Notes: generated by a model not told the origin, from the letters alone. A stretch of 64,000 nt of DNA from Hydractinia symbiolongicarpus (GCF_029227915.1 NC_079884.1:12090001-12154000), one strand, 5' to 3'; positions 1 to 14,010 are shown, counted from the first letter of the stretch. A program made the numbers and translations.

Positions 1-511
1 CCTAGTGGATATAATGCATATTGCTGCCACAAGGAATCAGTGAACATTGCATCAATTAGGCAAATGGATTGGATTGAGATAATAAATCAATTGTAATGGA
101 TCAGGTAGTAATAAGTTGGGTCAATTTAAAATAGGGGAGTGTACTGTATTTACGCTCAGAAGACTGTTGTGATTAGAATGTAAAGGTTTGCTTAATTTAT
201 AATCGCTACTTTGTAACTCTTGTTTTACTATTCTGGAATTCTTCAATGAAGAAATTTCATTTTCTGAGAAATAAATATGAGAATTTGTATTTGTGTGCAT
301 TGCTGCTGATAGCTTCTAAAATGGTGGTTAACTTATTCCACACCATGTGTTGTAGATTCATGCTTTAAGATCATGGATACATTAAAATTTTAATGTTAGT
401 ATGTTTTAAACAGCTTAGTAAAGAAGAACAGAAAAAGGATTTATTTTGTTGACTTTTGACTTTAAGTTAAATAATTTGTGTTTTTTTTTAATTTAAAATG
501 TTTGTTTGCAG

Positions 512-658
512 GAGGTTATAAGGACAGACTTGATACAGAGGAAGTTGAGTTTAGATCTAACACAGTCTAGATCAGATTGGAAAAGGGTCATTAATATACC
601 CCGTCCAACCCATGCTAGCATGGAAAATGGACGTTAAGCCGAGAATGATGATGATGAT
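512..658 (+). mobile_element. 3' tail of a non-LTR retrotransposon (LINE)
   Basis: A 41-codon open frame (512-634, stop 635-637) ends in residues reading INIPRPTHASMENGR, preceded by a SRSDWKR stretch. This resembles the C-terminal end of many invertebrate LINE reverse transcriptases, as I remember them. It is followed by a short run of ATG units (646-658), the kind of simple-repeat tail used by RTE/CR1-like LINEs. No reverse transcriptase motifs remain upstream, so this is a 5'-truncated copy. A T-rich tract ending in CAG lies immediately before it and could act as a splice acceptor. The LINE clade is not assigned. Confidence 0.6.
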
Positions 659-3170
659 GTTTGTTAAATACAATTCTGAGTAGTTGTCCTTGAAAAATGT
701 TGCTCTTGTTGCTGCTCCAATACCAAACAGGAAAGCTGCTTATCTCATAAAATTAAAATAAACTCAGCAAAAATTGAAGATGTAGTTGGCTTCAGTTAGT
801 TCCATGCGTGTTTACATATAAATTTTTCCCAACATTCATTATAAATTGTGTTTCGTGCATCATCTTGTAATGAAATTCTTTTTAGATTTAAGAATTTTTT
901 ATGTTGTGATTTTTTAAATTTTATTTAGAACTTTTCTCACATTAGTTCTTATATCATACAGCAAGTTTTTATTATAAATGAAAGGTTACCTTCCACTTTT
1001 CTTTGGTTAGAATTACCTCTGTTAAACCAACAACACCATTTTCTGACTCAAAAATACTTTCCAAGACATTTCATATATGCCCAGATGTTTTACTACAATG
1101 AAAACAAGTGCACCATCAGTTCTTTATTTTAACACAAAAATCATTCTTCCCTACCAACATCTGTTATGTGTTATGGTGTGAAAATATTAAAGTTTAATAA
1201 AGTGTAAGATTATCTTTATACTTACTTGTGCTCAAAAGCAGTTTGGATTATCATGTTTTTTGCAAAGAATTTTTGTTAAGCTTCTCTCAAAAGTGTAATT
1301 GGAGATGTATTGTGACCAATTGTTTTTGTTAAAAAGTGGAAAAATGAAAAAGAAAACATTATAAATTTCTAGTGGTAATTGGAGATTATGTTTTGATACA
1401 AGAGTATTTTATGTGATGTTTCGTTCAGAAGTCATATACTCATTGGTTTATTCCAGTTTTTGTGTTTTTATTCTACATGAATTGAGATGCTATTTTATGT
1501 GAATTTTCCATCTCGAATATGTTGGTATGTTATTTTAAAGTCTTTTTTCAAAAAAGTAAAACACAAGTAACCTATAAAACATACAGTGAGGTTTTTTATT
1601 TGGATTAAAGTTTCATATGAGATATCCATATTGACAGGTATGAGAATAATAGCGTAGAATTGTTTATTCTGATTAAAGTTTAATACCTTTGACATTCTTT
1701 AAAATTATATGACCAGGTTTCAGAGGTATATCTTAACTCAACCAGAGACAAGTTGCTGACACTATCTAATTAATTTTTTATAACTGTCAGACTTATTATA
1801 AGCTTTCAGTTTCATTTCAGTTAATTAGATCACCATTGTTGCTAATGGTAACCAACTTTAGTGAAACGAAAGCATGGCAGCTTGTAATTAATGTACAAAC
1901 TTCATTTTAAAAATTTCCCTAGGAAAACAAGGACATGTATTTTTACTTGTGTTAAAGAAAAGTGTTAAATGAATTTTGCTTTAAAGACTGAGCTTTATTT
2001 TAACATAGATTATGTATTGTAATTAGCAAGCTTTTGTTTACTTAACATATGGTCTTTACTCAACTACTATTTGTAGCAAGAATTAATAGTCCTATTAATG
2101 TCCTGGGTAAGTAAGCTTATAAACATATCACCTCTGTCTAGTTATTTTTTTATCGGTCATGACTCTTTTAGATTAAATTTTTATATAGTATGAGCAGAAC
2201 AAAAAAATTACAAAGTGATAATTGGATCCTTCTGTTTGTCCAGAGTTTTATTTGAAATATATTGTAAACCAATAGATTGAATACAATAAGTTGTTTGCTC
2301 TTATTTTTAGAGCTTTCAATATTTTAATCCAGCCAAGGTTAAGATTTTTGATAGTTTTTTGTGCAAAATATATACTTTGCTTACAAAAAAATGATTATTT
2401 GAAGATAAAGGTAGTAAATAAATGTTAACAGAAATTATCAAGAAAAATTTAAACCAAATTTTTTTACACTTCGTGATATTGTAAGAAAATCTTTTCGTGA
2501 TATTGTAAGAAAATCTTTTGGAATGATATACAGTTACAAATTAGGTTCCGTGAGAATGCGTTCATTTCAAAACAATTTTGAAATTTTATCTCTTATTTGA
2601 CAGATATCCTTTGTAGTGTTATTTTCATCATTACATCTTGGTAACTATGAGTAACTATAATAATCTACTTATTTCTACCAAGAGTTATACTTAGTTGAAG
2701 GTAGTCAGAGAAGGTAAGGAGAACCTGATGTTGAGTCAACCTAAGAATATGTTTATCAATGTAAGATCATTTTGATGTTTGTGTTACTATTTCGTATTTT
2801 GTAAGTTGAATCCAGAAATTGTTTGTTGTGACGGAGGTTTGCCATTCTGCTTTAGAAGCTATGTCTTCTTCACTCATATTTGCCAGAAAAAAATTTGTTT
2901 GAAAGTACAGCTCTTTGTTAGCATGTAGAATTTTCATGCCCTGCACGTTTTACATCTCATATATTCCATGAATGCATTCCTAAGATATTTGTTTGTTTTG
3001 TTATGATTGTTTGCTTGGTATTAATCCTACTGACAGAAACTGAAAAGGGTATGTCAATAAAGAGTAAAAAATATACATAACGTTTACTTACTGATTTTAT
3101 AAACAGAAAAATAGAATTTACGTATGAAGTTTAAAACATTTAAAAAGTTGTGAAGAAAGGTGCATTAACT
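659..3170. other. Gene-poor 5' flank of RALGPS
   Basis: About 2.5 kb of AT-rich sequence with no ORF that looks coding. It contains a two-copy 24-bp direct repeat at 2470-2517 (unit begins TTCGTGATATTG). The promoter and 5' untranslated exons of the RALGPS gene may lie here, but I see no decisive core-promoter motif. Confidence 0.4.
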
Positions 3171-6100
3171 ATGGATGGTATAGGTGTTTTAATAAAATCC
3201 AGTGGTCGTAGAAGTTTTAATGAATATGATCACATTTCATTCCCGCCACAAAGACTTAGACGTAAAACATGGTGCGGATTTAGTAACGAAACCGACCGTT
3301 GCTTTTTTAAAATCGTAGAAGTAAATGACGAACAGGTAAGAATTCTTTTTTTAATTTGTTTATTTTAAATTGTTTTTCTGTCTCTCTGTTACTGAAAAAT
3401 ATTGGTACATTGGAAACTTTATACATGTGTTATAAAAAAATTCATTTGTTGGAGTGTTGTATTTGCAAATCAAAAAATTTGCAAATCTTACACTTTAGGT
3501 TATTTAAAACCTTTATATGTTTAGTTTAAAAAGATAACATTTTAAACATGAGAAAATTATTCAATCTGCTAAATTTCTTACATGGCAGACCCTTCAGCAA
3601 GCAAATACAAAATCTTTTAGCTATATTATGAGTTGTCAGGGTAGGTTTCCAGGTGTAAATATGTTTATGTTAGGATTTAATTCCTGTATCTCTTGATTTG
3701 TTTTTATTGATTAGCTTCTTTGTTTATATTTGTTTATTCATCAGTTGTTAACAGGACATCTTGTCATGCAATGATAATTAGTCTTTATCTATTTTGCCAT
3801 CAAGTCAAAAATGGAACGAAACTTTTCCAAAAAAGACAAGAGGCTGTTCTAAAAAAAATTGCTGCCTAAGACACAAAAATGCTAACGTACAAAACAGTTA
3901 AAAATTACACTGATATTATATAAATTCATAATGATTTCTACAGACAGCTTTTTCATTTCTTGAACACGATAGTTTGGTAGGCCATGTTTCGTGAGATCCT
4001 TCAAAAGTTTTGATTTTGCATTGAGAACAACATCGTGCATTCCTGTAGGTAGAAAATGTAAACAACAGACCATAGAGGTTTAATACTCCATTTAAAAAAC
4101 AAAATATTCCACTAAAATTTTTTTAAGAAAGAGAAGAGGTAGTTTAAAAGTCTTCAGGACCTTGTAAGTTTAAAAATTTATATGCATTTCAACAGCTATT
4201 TTACCACATGCTTTTATACTTACAAAAATATAAAAATTCGCAAACTTTGGGAAGCATTGGTAATTGATCTATGACCCTTAAACCTTATGTTCATAAAAAT
4301 TAAATTGATGAAAGGATAAAACTATTCCTGTTGCTTTTATTATTAATACTATGTATAGTTACTACAATTTAATACTCCTTCCTTTTAGATTTCATTTTAA
4401 TGACTTAAAAATCTATTCAACTTGAATAATTCACTCGCACCAGCTTCTAATTACGACTTCATGGTGAATGAAGTCATAGGCATCCTCATTAATAATTATA
4501 TTAACTGTAATTACTTAAACCTCATGATTAATTAGAACAAAGTTAATCGTTTTGCTTCCAAACCATTAAAACAATGTCATATACTTGTTGCATGAACCAT
4601 TGATAAATAATTTTTACATCAATATTAGTAGGTATACACATGATTTCACAGTTTGTTTAGCCTTCATTTTCTGTTTTTTATTTTTTTTCTAATTATTACA
4701 TCCATTTACATGTTGCGTTGAGACAATCAGGGATTTCAATCACAATCACAAATTATTTAATTGAAAAAAAATTTCATTATGTTGAGTTTCTGTTTCAAAA
4801 TTCGATCAGCGAACCTAATTCATTCACGTTTTTTCACTCAAAATTCACATTTGATGTTTTTAATTGTATTACAGCATAGTTCACACTGTTTTTATAGCCA
4901 GTTACTTGTACTTGTTAATCGTTTTGTCAGACACAACCATGTGTCACAAGTGTCTGCAGTTATTTTGAAGTTTTATTTAGGTTGAAATAAGTCTTATTTA
5001 ACTTCAAAACAATCAACTGAGAAATTTTCTATATCAGGAAATGTTTTAAAAAGAAATCTCAATTTCCTCTACGACAATTCCCAAAGCAGTTTTTGACCTT
5101 TAGTTTATTATATAAACTATGTCATTATAATTCTATAATCCTAAAGATTTAGGCCTCTTTGTTTTTTTAGTCTTTTCAAATTAAAGTTATTTTAAATAAC
5201 ATATGCAGACAATAACAAAATATTTTTCAGTAACAAAACTATGGCTGCCATTCCTATTATGAATGGTAAAAATATCCTTCTGGAGAATTAAAAAATTGTT
5301 GCTATGCCAACTAATTGGATTTGTTGTTGTTTCTAGCTGAATATTGATTATAGTGGCTGTTATAATTTCATAGTAAACATTGACTTTGTGTGTATTGGAT
5401 CAACTAGATAGCTAGATTACTAGCGTGGTATTATATAAATTGTTTATAGATTAATAAAAAAAAAGATCTTAGTTTCATATGTCATTAATGTTAATGAAGT
5501 TTTACCTTATTTACCAATCTAGTTTATTGCAATGTAGTATTTTTCTCAAGGTTACATTGGGTTTGTAATAAACACATCTTCTTTTATGATTGAAGTAGTG
5601 AATAAAATGAAGTCAAGTGAACTTGACTGGAAGGTTTATATAAAGTGGTTTCATATCAATGTCTTTAAGTGGAGTGTATTTAGCATACAGTTCTTCCTTT
5701 TGGTACATTGAACAATATAATGTGCTTGGTTTGTGTTGTTTTGTGTTGTGTTATATGTTTTTTGTTGATGTTGTTCTTGTTGTTGTTGTTTTCACTGTTG
5801 TTGTATGTGATGCTGGTAGTTTTTACATCTTGCAATTTTGTTATTGTTGTTGTTTTTTATTGTATATAGTTGAATTTTAAGTGTTGTTGTTGGTGTATGT
5901 GGCGGTGTTGTTGTTGTTTGTTGTATATGGCTGTGTTTTCGGTGCATTGTTTGTTGTATGTGGTGGTGTTTTTAGTGTGTTGTTATTTTTGTTGTATGTG
6001 GTAGTATTTTCGATTTGTTGTCGTTGTTACTGATTTCATATACTGTATTTACATTTTTGTTTTTTAGTGCAGTCAAGTAATGAACAAAAATCATAGTTCA

Positions 6101-9100
6101 TTAATCGCCACAAATCCTGCTGTTGTAAAGGACCTGGAACTGAATTTTGGTGATGTGAGTCAACTTAAATTGTATATTTAACAAACATAAAAGTGTGAAA
6201 AACATAGGATTTCTATTAAAATCAACTTTAAAACGTTATATTTATGTTGACACCAAGTACTTTTTCACTGACATTTTTATTTGACATCTCAATGCTATGT
6301 TTTTATTTAAATGTTAGTGTTTTGCATTAGATAGAAGCACTGGCTGTATAATTATTTTCAGGGAGATTTAGATAAATTTAAATTCATTAATTTAGAATAA
6401 GTGTGTAGAAAGTCTACAGCAATCAAAAGAATTCGATGCAGTTGTCTTTGACGTATTGAAAGTTCAACCAGAAGATGTTGCTGTATGTATGTCTTTTTAA
6501 GGAAAATTTAAGATTGCAAAATATGTTGAAATTATAGTATAGAGTTTTAAAAGCTGTTTAACAACAAATTTTATTTTATAACGAAGTTCACCATAAATTT
6601 AACTGATGTATATTATTAAGGTTTAAAGCAATTTTTGCATAACCAATATGAAATTATAATTTATATATACTTAAATCTTAAAATCTGTCAACAGGGATGT
6701 CTTAAAAAAGGTTTTTTCAAACAACGTTTATAATTCTCTCACATAACATTATTGTTCTTTGCCACTTTGGAATACCTTTAATTTCTCTTATGGTTGCATT
6801 GTATCATGGTATATTTAACTTAACTGTGTCTGTATTTCAAGAGGTTTTTAGATAAGTTTGACATAGTAACATTTTATTTTTTTGTCAATTTTATTAATAA
6901 TAAGTAGAAAGTGAAACTGGTCCTTCATATTGTATGAGAATGTTCTTTGAGGTTCTTGTTTTTACAGAATCAATTAACTCTCATTGACTTGCCGTTATTC
7001 CAAAGTATTGGACCAGAGGTAGTAAATCTTTGCGTAACATAGTTTCGTTGATATTTCTATTTGCAAGGAAAGATGCACGTATTACAACTATATCAATTGA
7101 TCAATTTTTTAGGAATTAACAAGCTGTTGCTGGACGAGTAAAAAGAAATATGAAATATGTCCAAACGTTGTAAATTTCACGAAAAGGTTTAATCAGGTAA
7201 GTGGATGTCTGGTTTGGCAAGGTTTACGTGTCGTTTACAAATATAAAGCACTTTAAAGGTCAATACTCTCAGACTTAACCAATTATAGAAAGACCAGGGT
7301 CTCTAAAACTCCCAAGAATCTATATTAAATCTATTTAAAAGCCGTGGGTTTTGTAATAGAGAGCGCAATATAATCACATCTATAGCCATAGTAATAACTC
7401 GTCCAAGTAAATTTCATTACTTCATGTTAACAGGCAGGCAAGGATGCAAAAAATTACAATGCAGGAAATATGTATGACCCTGCCATCATGTTATTTTTTA
7501 CAAAGTTCACTTTGTTAGCTACCATGTTAGCCACTGTACCATGTTAGCTACTGTACCATGTTAGCTCCTGTACCAAGTAAGCTAATCTACCGTGTTAGCC
7601 ACTGCAATGCTAACTGCCTCAATGCATAGTGAATCTATCCATATACTGACGAGTTATCTTTATTTAGGTTAGCTATTGGGTGACAAGAGAAGTTTTAAAT
7701 TCCAATACAGCGAAAAATAGAGCAGAAAAATTAATTTATTTAATAAAAGTAGCCAAAGTAAGAAAACGTTTTTTCTCTAGTTAATGAGATTGTGTGTTAA
7801 TAAATTAAAAGACAAACTTTTCTTTGTACTGTTCTTTACTGACTTTCTTATAACAAACTACTTTAAGTGTGTGCGTTGTTTTGTATGTGTCATGTGAATT
7901 ACTGTTTAAAGTCTTAATTGCATTCTTTCTTTTTTATAGAAACTGTTTGATCTTAATAACCTAAATTCTTTAAAAGCAGTTGTATCTGGATTGCAAAGTG
8001 CACCAATATATAGATTAACAAAAACATGGAATGTAAGTTATGATAAGAATAAAAATCTATAAAAATGTCCTAAGAAAATTTCAATCCAAATGTCTTGTTG
8101 TTTCTGAAGGCAGGGGAGCAGTTCCAAACAAAGAATTTCTGAATGATACATTTTCTGGCTATCAAGCAAAAAAAAACAAAAAATTTAAAAAAAAAGAAGA
8201 AGAAATTTGAAGAAAATCATAACCACCAGCAATTAGGAAAGCCATTTTTATCAAAGTAGCATGCACTCCAAAGTTTATTTGTCAATGTTCACACCCGACT
8301 TAAAGCATAGGTTATTCGGTCATATTCAAAATGTTAAACGTTACCAATTTTTTCTGATATTTGCACGTCCAATGTCCTGTATTTTCAGCTCTTTCCAGTC
8401 CATGGTGCAAATTGTTACATGATGACCACAATGCCTTTTTAATGTTGTTTACTTGGCCGCACTGCCCCTGCTGCAGTAGAGCTTTTGTAACCTTCCAGCT
8501 GCAGGGTACTGGCCAAGTGATACCCTTTGGTCATTTTAAGACATCAATTATTTTTGCGATCTTGGAAAATAAAAAAAGTTTGAGTTAAAGAGAAGGGGCA
8601 CTTTTGCCTAGAAATTTAACAAAAAAAATGATTTTTTTTTGCAGAAATTTAATTTTTTTCGAGTTTTACAGAAAATTTTTCGTGAGAATTTAATTTTACA
8701 AGTTTAAGGATAATTCGCGAATTCATTGTAAGAATGGCTTCACTTGATACCTTTTGTGTTTGACAAAGATGTGTAACCTTTCTACGTGTCTACTGTGTCT
8801 TGTATTTAGTTAATTCCTAAACGAGATAAAGAAAAACTGGAAAAACTGAATGAATTAGTAGCAGAAGATAATAACAGGTAAGTTAAATTTTTTTAATGTT
8901 TGCCAACGATTTCAAAACTTGTGATGAGTACATCGATGAAAATTTCTTTTTCTATGTCTTCTTTAAGTTAAAAGTTTCTGTTGTTTCTAATGTGTAAAAT
9001 GTTGGCAACCTTTATGATCTGAGAATAATTATTTGAGCAACAAATTTATTCAGTCTTGTTTAGTAGATAACCTCACCATTTTTTATTTTCTTTTACGAAC

Positions 9101-12100
9101 CTCATTATTTTTGTATTTAGAATAAAATTTCGTGAATATATACAAACAGTGAAATTACCATGCATACCTTACTTAGGTAGGACACTGTATTTTTCGCAGT
9201 TACATGTTTTTGCTTTGATATATTGATGTGATGCCAAAAGACATTCCTATGACAGGTTCCATTTGACATTGGATAACTCGAAGACAGTGCTTTTCATTGC
9301 TTTATTTTGTTATTTCATTTTTAGGTATGTATTTAACAGACCTGACGTATATAAATACTATACATCCCTTAACAGGAGGTCTTGATGTTGCTAGAACGAA
9401 TAAGGTTTGTTTGTTTCTGTTTGTTTGTGTGTTTGTTTGTAAAGTATTTTTTAGATAAAATTTGAATGTCAACTTAATTTTAGGTTCTTAATACCTGTGA
9501 CAAAAATACCCTAATGAAATATTGTTATTGTTATATAGATGAACGAAATCTTGAGAATCATAGCTGACTTCCAGCAATCAACATATGGTGAGTAGTAGTG
9601 GTGTGATATATTATATTTAGTTGATGTCAACGCTTCCTTATTTTTCCAGCGAGAACTGTAGAGGCTGTATTACAATGCTTAAAACTCTCACAAATAGGCA
9701 ATTAGGCACATAAATTTGCAGGGACACAATTCTAATTTCAGAAAAATGATATAATAGAAGAATTTAGTATGTTACAAAACTGTCCAAATGATACATGACT
9801 GGACAAAGTGTTTAAATGTGCCTTTTACTACTAACATTTAGATCTGAAAAGCCAAAAATATATACAGGAATATTTAAATTCCATCAAATATATCGATGAA
9901 CTTCAAAAGTTTATGGAAGATGAAAATTACAAGTAAGATTCTTGAGAACAATATTTTGTTTTTAGCTATAGTGTAAAGTAAACTTACTCGGATGAAATTC
10001 AATGTTTCTTCAGAGTCCGAAAGTTCTGGAAAATTTATTCATTTTCTGGATCGGTTCGTAAAATTCAGGAAATTGTACTGTTATTAGGTGTAAATTTTTG
10101 TGCGATAAGTTTTCTGACACTATCATTTTGTCAATTTTTGTTGTCGTTCTATTGTGGAAAGAGAGGAAAAATTATTAATAATCTGGTTGAACTTCAATGT
10201 TGTTAGGTGTAAACTTTTGAATGATCACTTCTCTGTGAGCTTCATGTTGTCAGACTGTCTATAGTATCAGTATGGTATCATATTTTTAGAGTACAGAGAT
10301 ACAGCATGTATTTCTATGATTCTTAGTTTGATGGCAAACTATATTTTCCATAAAAATAACTAATTTTACCAATAAAACATAATTTTAAATGTACTGGAAA
10401 GTTTAGGAAAATAAGAAAAAATTTGGAATATGGTCAATTTTGTAGGCTAAAAATCAGGGAGAGTCAAGGAATTTAAAAGCAATTTCTTCGTTCTTCGTAG
10501 AAAGGTATTTTCTTTTGGTATATTTCTTTTGTACTTATCAATCGTGTTATTTTTAGACTATCTCAGAAAATAGAACCAAGCACGGCCACTCTAAGAGAGT
10601 CAAAAGACCTAGGAAGGAGACGACGTGAAATATTTTCTGGTATATAGTCCTTATTTTGTAGATGTGGATGAATTCTGTGTACTATTTTTAAAAATAGAGA
10701 AAGCTTTATTTTTTCAACAAACGAAATATAATGCTCCACAAATTTTGTCTCTAAAGATAGCTTACTTACACACGTGTTCATCCTTTTCTAGAATCAGATG
10801 AAACGTATCGTCTTCACCCTAAAGCACCGTTAGCAAAATCCAATAGTTTAAGAGACAAACCAAAATCATCTAACTTGACTGTTAAGTCATCCAGTTTGAA
10901 CCTTCCTAACACGCCGTTTCGTTCACCTTCGCCCGATAAAAAAGTATTTACACCTGGACATAGGAAAGTGAAAAGTCTAGGAAGCAAGTAAGAACAGTTT
11001 TGTTTGTTGGATGTGCGAAATTATTGCAATGCTGTGTATCTTTCTTTTGTTGTGATTTAAGTATTTTTTATTATATTTTCAATGAGCCAAACTTTTTTTT
11101 TTAGCCAACAGTTGTTAGCATCACTTTCGGCACTAAACACGTTAAAGTAAGTATCTTCTTCGATCGTAAAATTTTGAATGAATCGTAAAATTGTCCTGGC
11201 TTAAAAAAAGGTCATTTTTCTAACCACATAATAAAAATATTTTAGAGTTAACATAAAAAGAATTTCTTTGTCTTCAATATTTGTAAACATTATGGTTTGG
11301 TAAACTCGTTTCCTGAATCATTAAAAAGGCGCGGGAATTTTGATTGATAGCAACTTTTAGTGGTGTAATGGCGAGTTTCCACTTGAACAAAATTAGCGAA
11401 TTATATTCGTTTGGTGGAAACGGGGCTTAAATTTATGGATGGTTTTCATTTGAGCTTCTTACATTGTTTATAGTTTACCTGGTAGTCAAAGCAGTAGCGT
11501 ATCGAATTCAGGTGGTTCCCGTTATAACTTGATGGATGACACGTTGCTGGAAGATCAAAGCAATGGCGACATTCACGGTGACTTTGGATTTCTATATCTT
11601 GTATTGTTTACTACGATTAAAGTATACATCGTATATTTATAGCTAGGGTCTTTAATTGAAAGATATATAATGAGTAAATAATATCTAATTAAGGAATTAG
11701 AGAAAACAAATAAAACCGAATAAGTAAAATAATAAAGTACAAAAATATCGCTGAGTATGACTTCCTGTTTTATTCAATCTTCCCTTGCTCTTGCTCAGAT
11801 TCCCCTAATGCAAATTGACATTTATGTGAGAGTGACAAAGTGACAAATTTTGTATATGTGAGAGTGTAATGTCACATTTTGTATATGTGAGAGTGTAATG
11901 TCACATTTTGTATATGTGAGAGTGTAATGGTAACTTTGTGATGTGAGAGTGTAATGACAAATTTCTTTTAATAGCAAGCACAAGTTATGAATCTGGCTTG
12001 GATCAGGATCAACCAGAAACTCATCCTATTATACAAAAGTAAGGTTGTGGGTGTTGTGTTTGTTCACATTTTCTATTTATCTTGGTTTCATTCCTGCATT

Positions 12101-14010
12101 TTCTAGTCTAATACAAATTAACAAATCTCGGCAAAATTGTGACATTTTTTTTGTCCGTGTCTATCAGGAAGACTGGTAAAAATAATTATATTTTCATGTC
12201 AGCAAAAAAACTTTTTTTTGCACCGCTGGTATAATCACTGACTCGCAACTTGTTCCGAGGTGCCTAAATTGTCCTCTCAAATGCCAATCTTCTGCAAAGG
12301 ATTCTTCTCCCCTGTGTTAGTCATGAGACCGGGGTTCCCTTTCGCTTTTGTTGCTTGTAAGCTTGACCTGTGAGTGCATTTAGGTTATTTCAGAGGTCTT
12401 TATTTCAGTCACGATTGTCTGTTCTATGTTATTCTTTAGTCATTACGCAGTATTATAGAATTATAGAATATTCTACAAATTGTCTTATACTTTTTTTTAT
12501 TTTTTTTATAAAAATTTTTTCTATTTTTATTTTCAGCTTCGAACCTCCGGCAATAGGTTGTGAGCTTTCACCGTGTTTACCTGATACATATTTCAAACTG
12601 CAAGGCTTCTTAAAGCGAAAGACTTGTTTAAAAAATGGATACAAACCAAAGGTATGTTTACTATTTTAAAGCATTTAATTTTAATGAATATTCCACATCA
12701 TTATGTCTAAGCTTGAAGGAGAGTTTTGTTTTATTTGACAAATCTCCATTTTCAGCTTGTGTTAAGGAAAACCTTAAAAAGAACAAAATATTTTATGGTT
12801 TTATTCGTTGAAAACCACGTGTTTTCCCCAGTTAAAACACGAATGATATTTTTCTTTCAGGTCACCAGTTGGCAACGATATTGGGTGGGAATAACCTGTT
12901 CTTGTCTTATTTATTTTCTTCCAAGATATCGAGCCTTTGGAGGCCACGAAAGAACGCATGTGAGTACATAAATTGCTCGTTTATCCAGTTTTTGCGGATG
13001 TTACTTGAAGTGGAAAATTTTTGCATAGAATAAATTACGAGTTTTCAGTAGATTCGCAAAATTAGATTTATGTTAAACTTTATGTTTTGAAAGTTTGGAA
13101 AAATCCACGCATTGATAAAAAATATTTCTTTTTCGATTTCCTTTCGATTATTCTACTGATCCTTTACAATCATTGCTTCTACTTTATAGTTTCGACAAGA
13201 TCCTCACAAAATTTTACCGTTGCATGGCTGCACTGTGTTCGTTAGTGATATACATTCAGATTCGTTTCGTTTAACTGAGGACAGGGGAAGTAACGTGTAT
13301 CAATTCCGTGCTGGCACTCAAGCGAATGCAAAACTGTGGTGCAAATATATCGCAGAAGCTTCTGATGACAAAAAATTAACGGTAAGTGTTTACTAGACAG
13401 AATGTTATTGTCAGGCATTCCAAACCTTCTCTCACTTAACCTAATTGTACAGGCGGGAGGAGGCGGGAGGGGGCGGGAGGGGGCGAGTGGTTATAAATTG
13501 TCCTGAAATTTGCCGTTTTTCCTTTCCTACAAATATTACCAAGAATACTCGCCTTTTATAAAAAACACGAAGCGAATAAATAAGAAAGAAAGTAATACTG
13601 TCTGTGGTTAGAAAAATCGGGGAAATGTCATAAAAAATTAACGAAAAAGTATTTAACAGAACTCCTTTTGCATAACTAACAATGTTAACTCGTGCAAGGG
13701 GAATGTATTGGCGATAAAATATCCTACTCCAAGGTCCTTGCTGACTCCCAGCTTGCTCAAAACCCTGAGAAAAGCATTAGGAAGAAGTCTAGGATAAGGT
13801 TTTCTTTTGTAAGGCTTAACATAATAGAGGCTCGAAGGAAATTGTATAAAGTCAAGTCACTCGCTTTAAAACAGTTACAGTTCTTCTGTCACCATAGACA
13901 ACTAAGTTTTTTTAAAGGGTGTTTCATTTCACAATTTCTTGTTTTTCTATTTGCAGCCGGCAAACTTAATCACGTTCGATGAATCAGATGATGACAACAC
14001 GCGATTATGA
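3171..14010 (+). CDS. RALGPS: Ral guanine nucleotide exchange factor RALGPS (RasGEF + PH), 21 coding exons, 649 aa
   Basis: Activates Ral-type small GTPases by GDP release, at membranes through its PH domain (family knowledge). Exons: 3171-3335, 6068-6154, 6396-6482, 6968-7018, 7113-7196, 7668-7757, 7940-8032, 8810-8877, 9121-9176, 9325-9404, 9539-9587, 9842-9932, 10557-10639, 10792-10987, 11105-11146, 11474-11577, 11975-12038, 12537-12651, 12861-12959, 13190-13381, 13957-14010. All borders are GT-AG and the sum is 650 codons. Residues about 95-340 are a RasGEF/CDC25 domain ([50 protein letters not shown]). A Ser/Pro-rich linker follows with a PxxP element (PNTP) where RALGPS proteins carry their SH3-binding region. 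Residues about 510-632 are a PH domain ([26 protein letters not shown]). The start codon is the first ATG of exon 1; an untranslated upstream exon is possible. The 55-residue first exon is the least certain part. Human RALGPS1/2 are roughly 560-580 aa. Confidence 0.9.
5720..6040. repeat. TTG/TGTATG-rich low-complexity tract in RALGPS intron 1
   Basis: Degenerate TTG-trinucleotide runs mixed with repeats of a TTGTTGTATGTGG-like unit fill the last part of intron 1, ending just before the exon 2 acceptor at 6066-6067. The long tract makes the local ORF reading meaningless. Confidence 0.7.
7518..7610. repeat. Short minisatellite, period about 20 bp, RALGPS intron 5
   Basis: Four to five degenerate copies of a unit close to ACCATGTTAGCTACTGT in tandem, within the intron between exons 7113-7196 and 7668-7757. 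Confidence 0.65.
8261..8540 (+). repeat. Interspersed repeat, copy A (RALGPS intron 7)
   Basis: About 280 bp that aligns along its length with 63109-63371 in the same orientation. Shared landmarks in order are ATGCACTCCAAA, CAATGTTCACA, GACTTA, TTCGGT, AAACG-TAC, a TTTCAG block, TTCACTTGG/TTTACTTGG, and a terminal TTTGGTCATTTTTAG-like end. No coding potential and no clear terminal repeats. The class is unknown; it could be a SINE-like or DNA-element fragment. Confidence 0.6.
11824..11960. repeat. Minisatellite, period 28-32 bp, RALGPS intron 16
   Basis: Five tandem starts of ATGTGAGAGTGTAATG occur at about 11824, 11856, 11885, 11913 and 11941, separated by CACATTTTGTAT-like spacers. The array ends 15 bp before the acceptor of exon 17 (11975). 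Confidence 0.75.
13452..13485 (+). other. G-quadruplex-forming tract in RALGPS intron 20
   Basis: A run of GGGAGG and GGGCGGG blocks gives at least four G3+ tracts with loops of 1-7 nt on the sense strand, in otherwise AT-rich sequence, 71 bp downstream of the exon 20 donor. It meets the standard G4 pattern; folding is inferred. Confidence 0.6.

Noticed and set aside
5659-5880. 73-codon Val/Cys/Phe-rich frame
   Set aside because: Translation of the TTG-rich low-complexity tract in a RALGPS intron.
12370-12669. 99-codon plus-strand frame
   Set aside because: Intron sequence read through into RALGPS exon 18; only 12537-12651 is coding.
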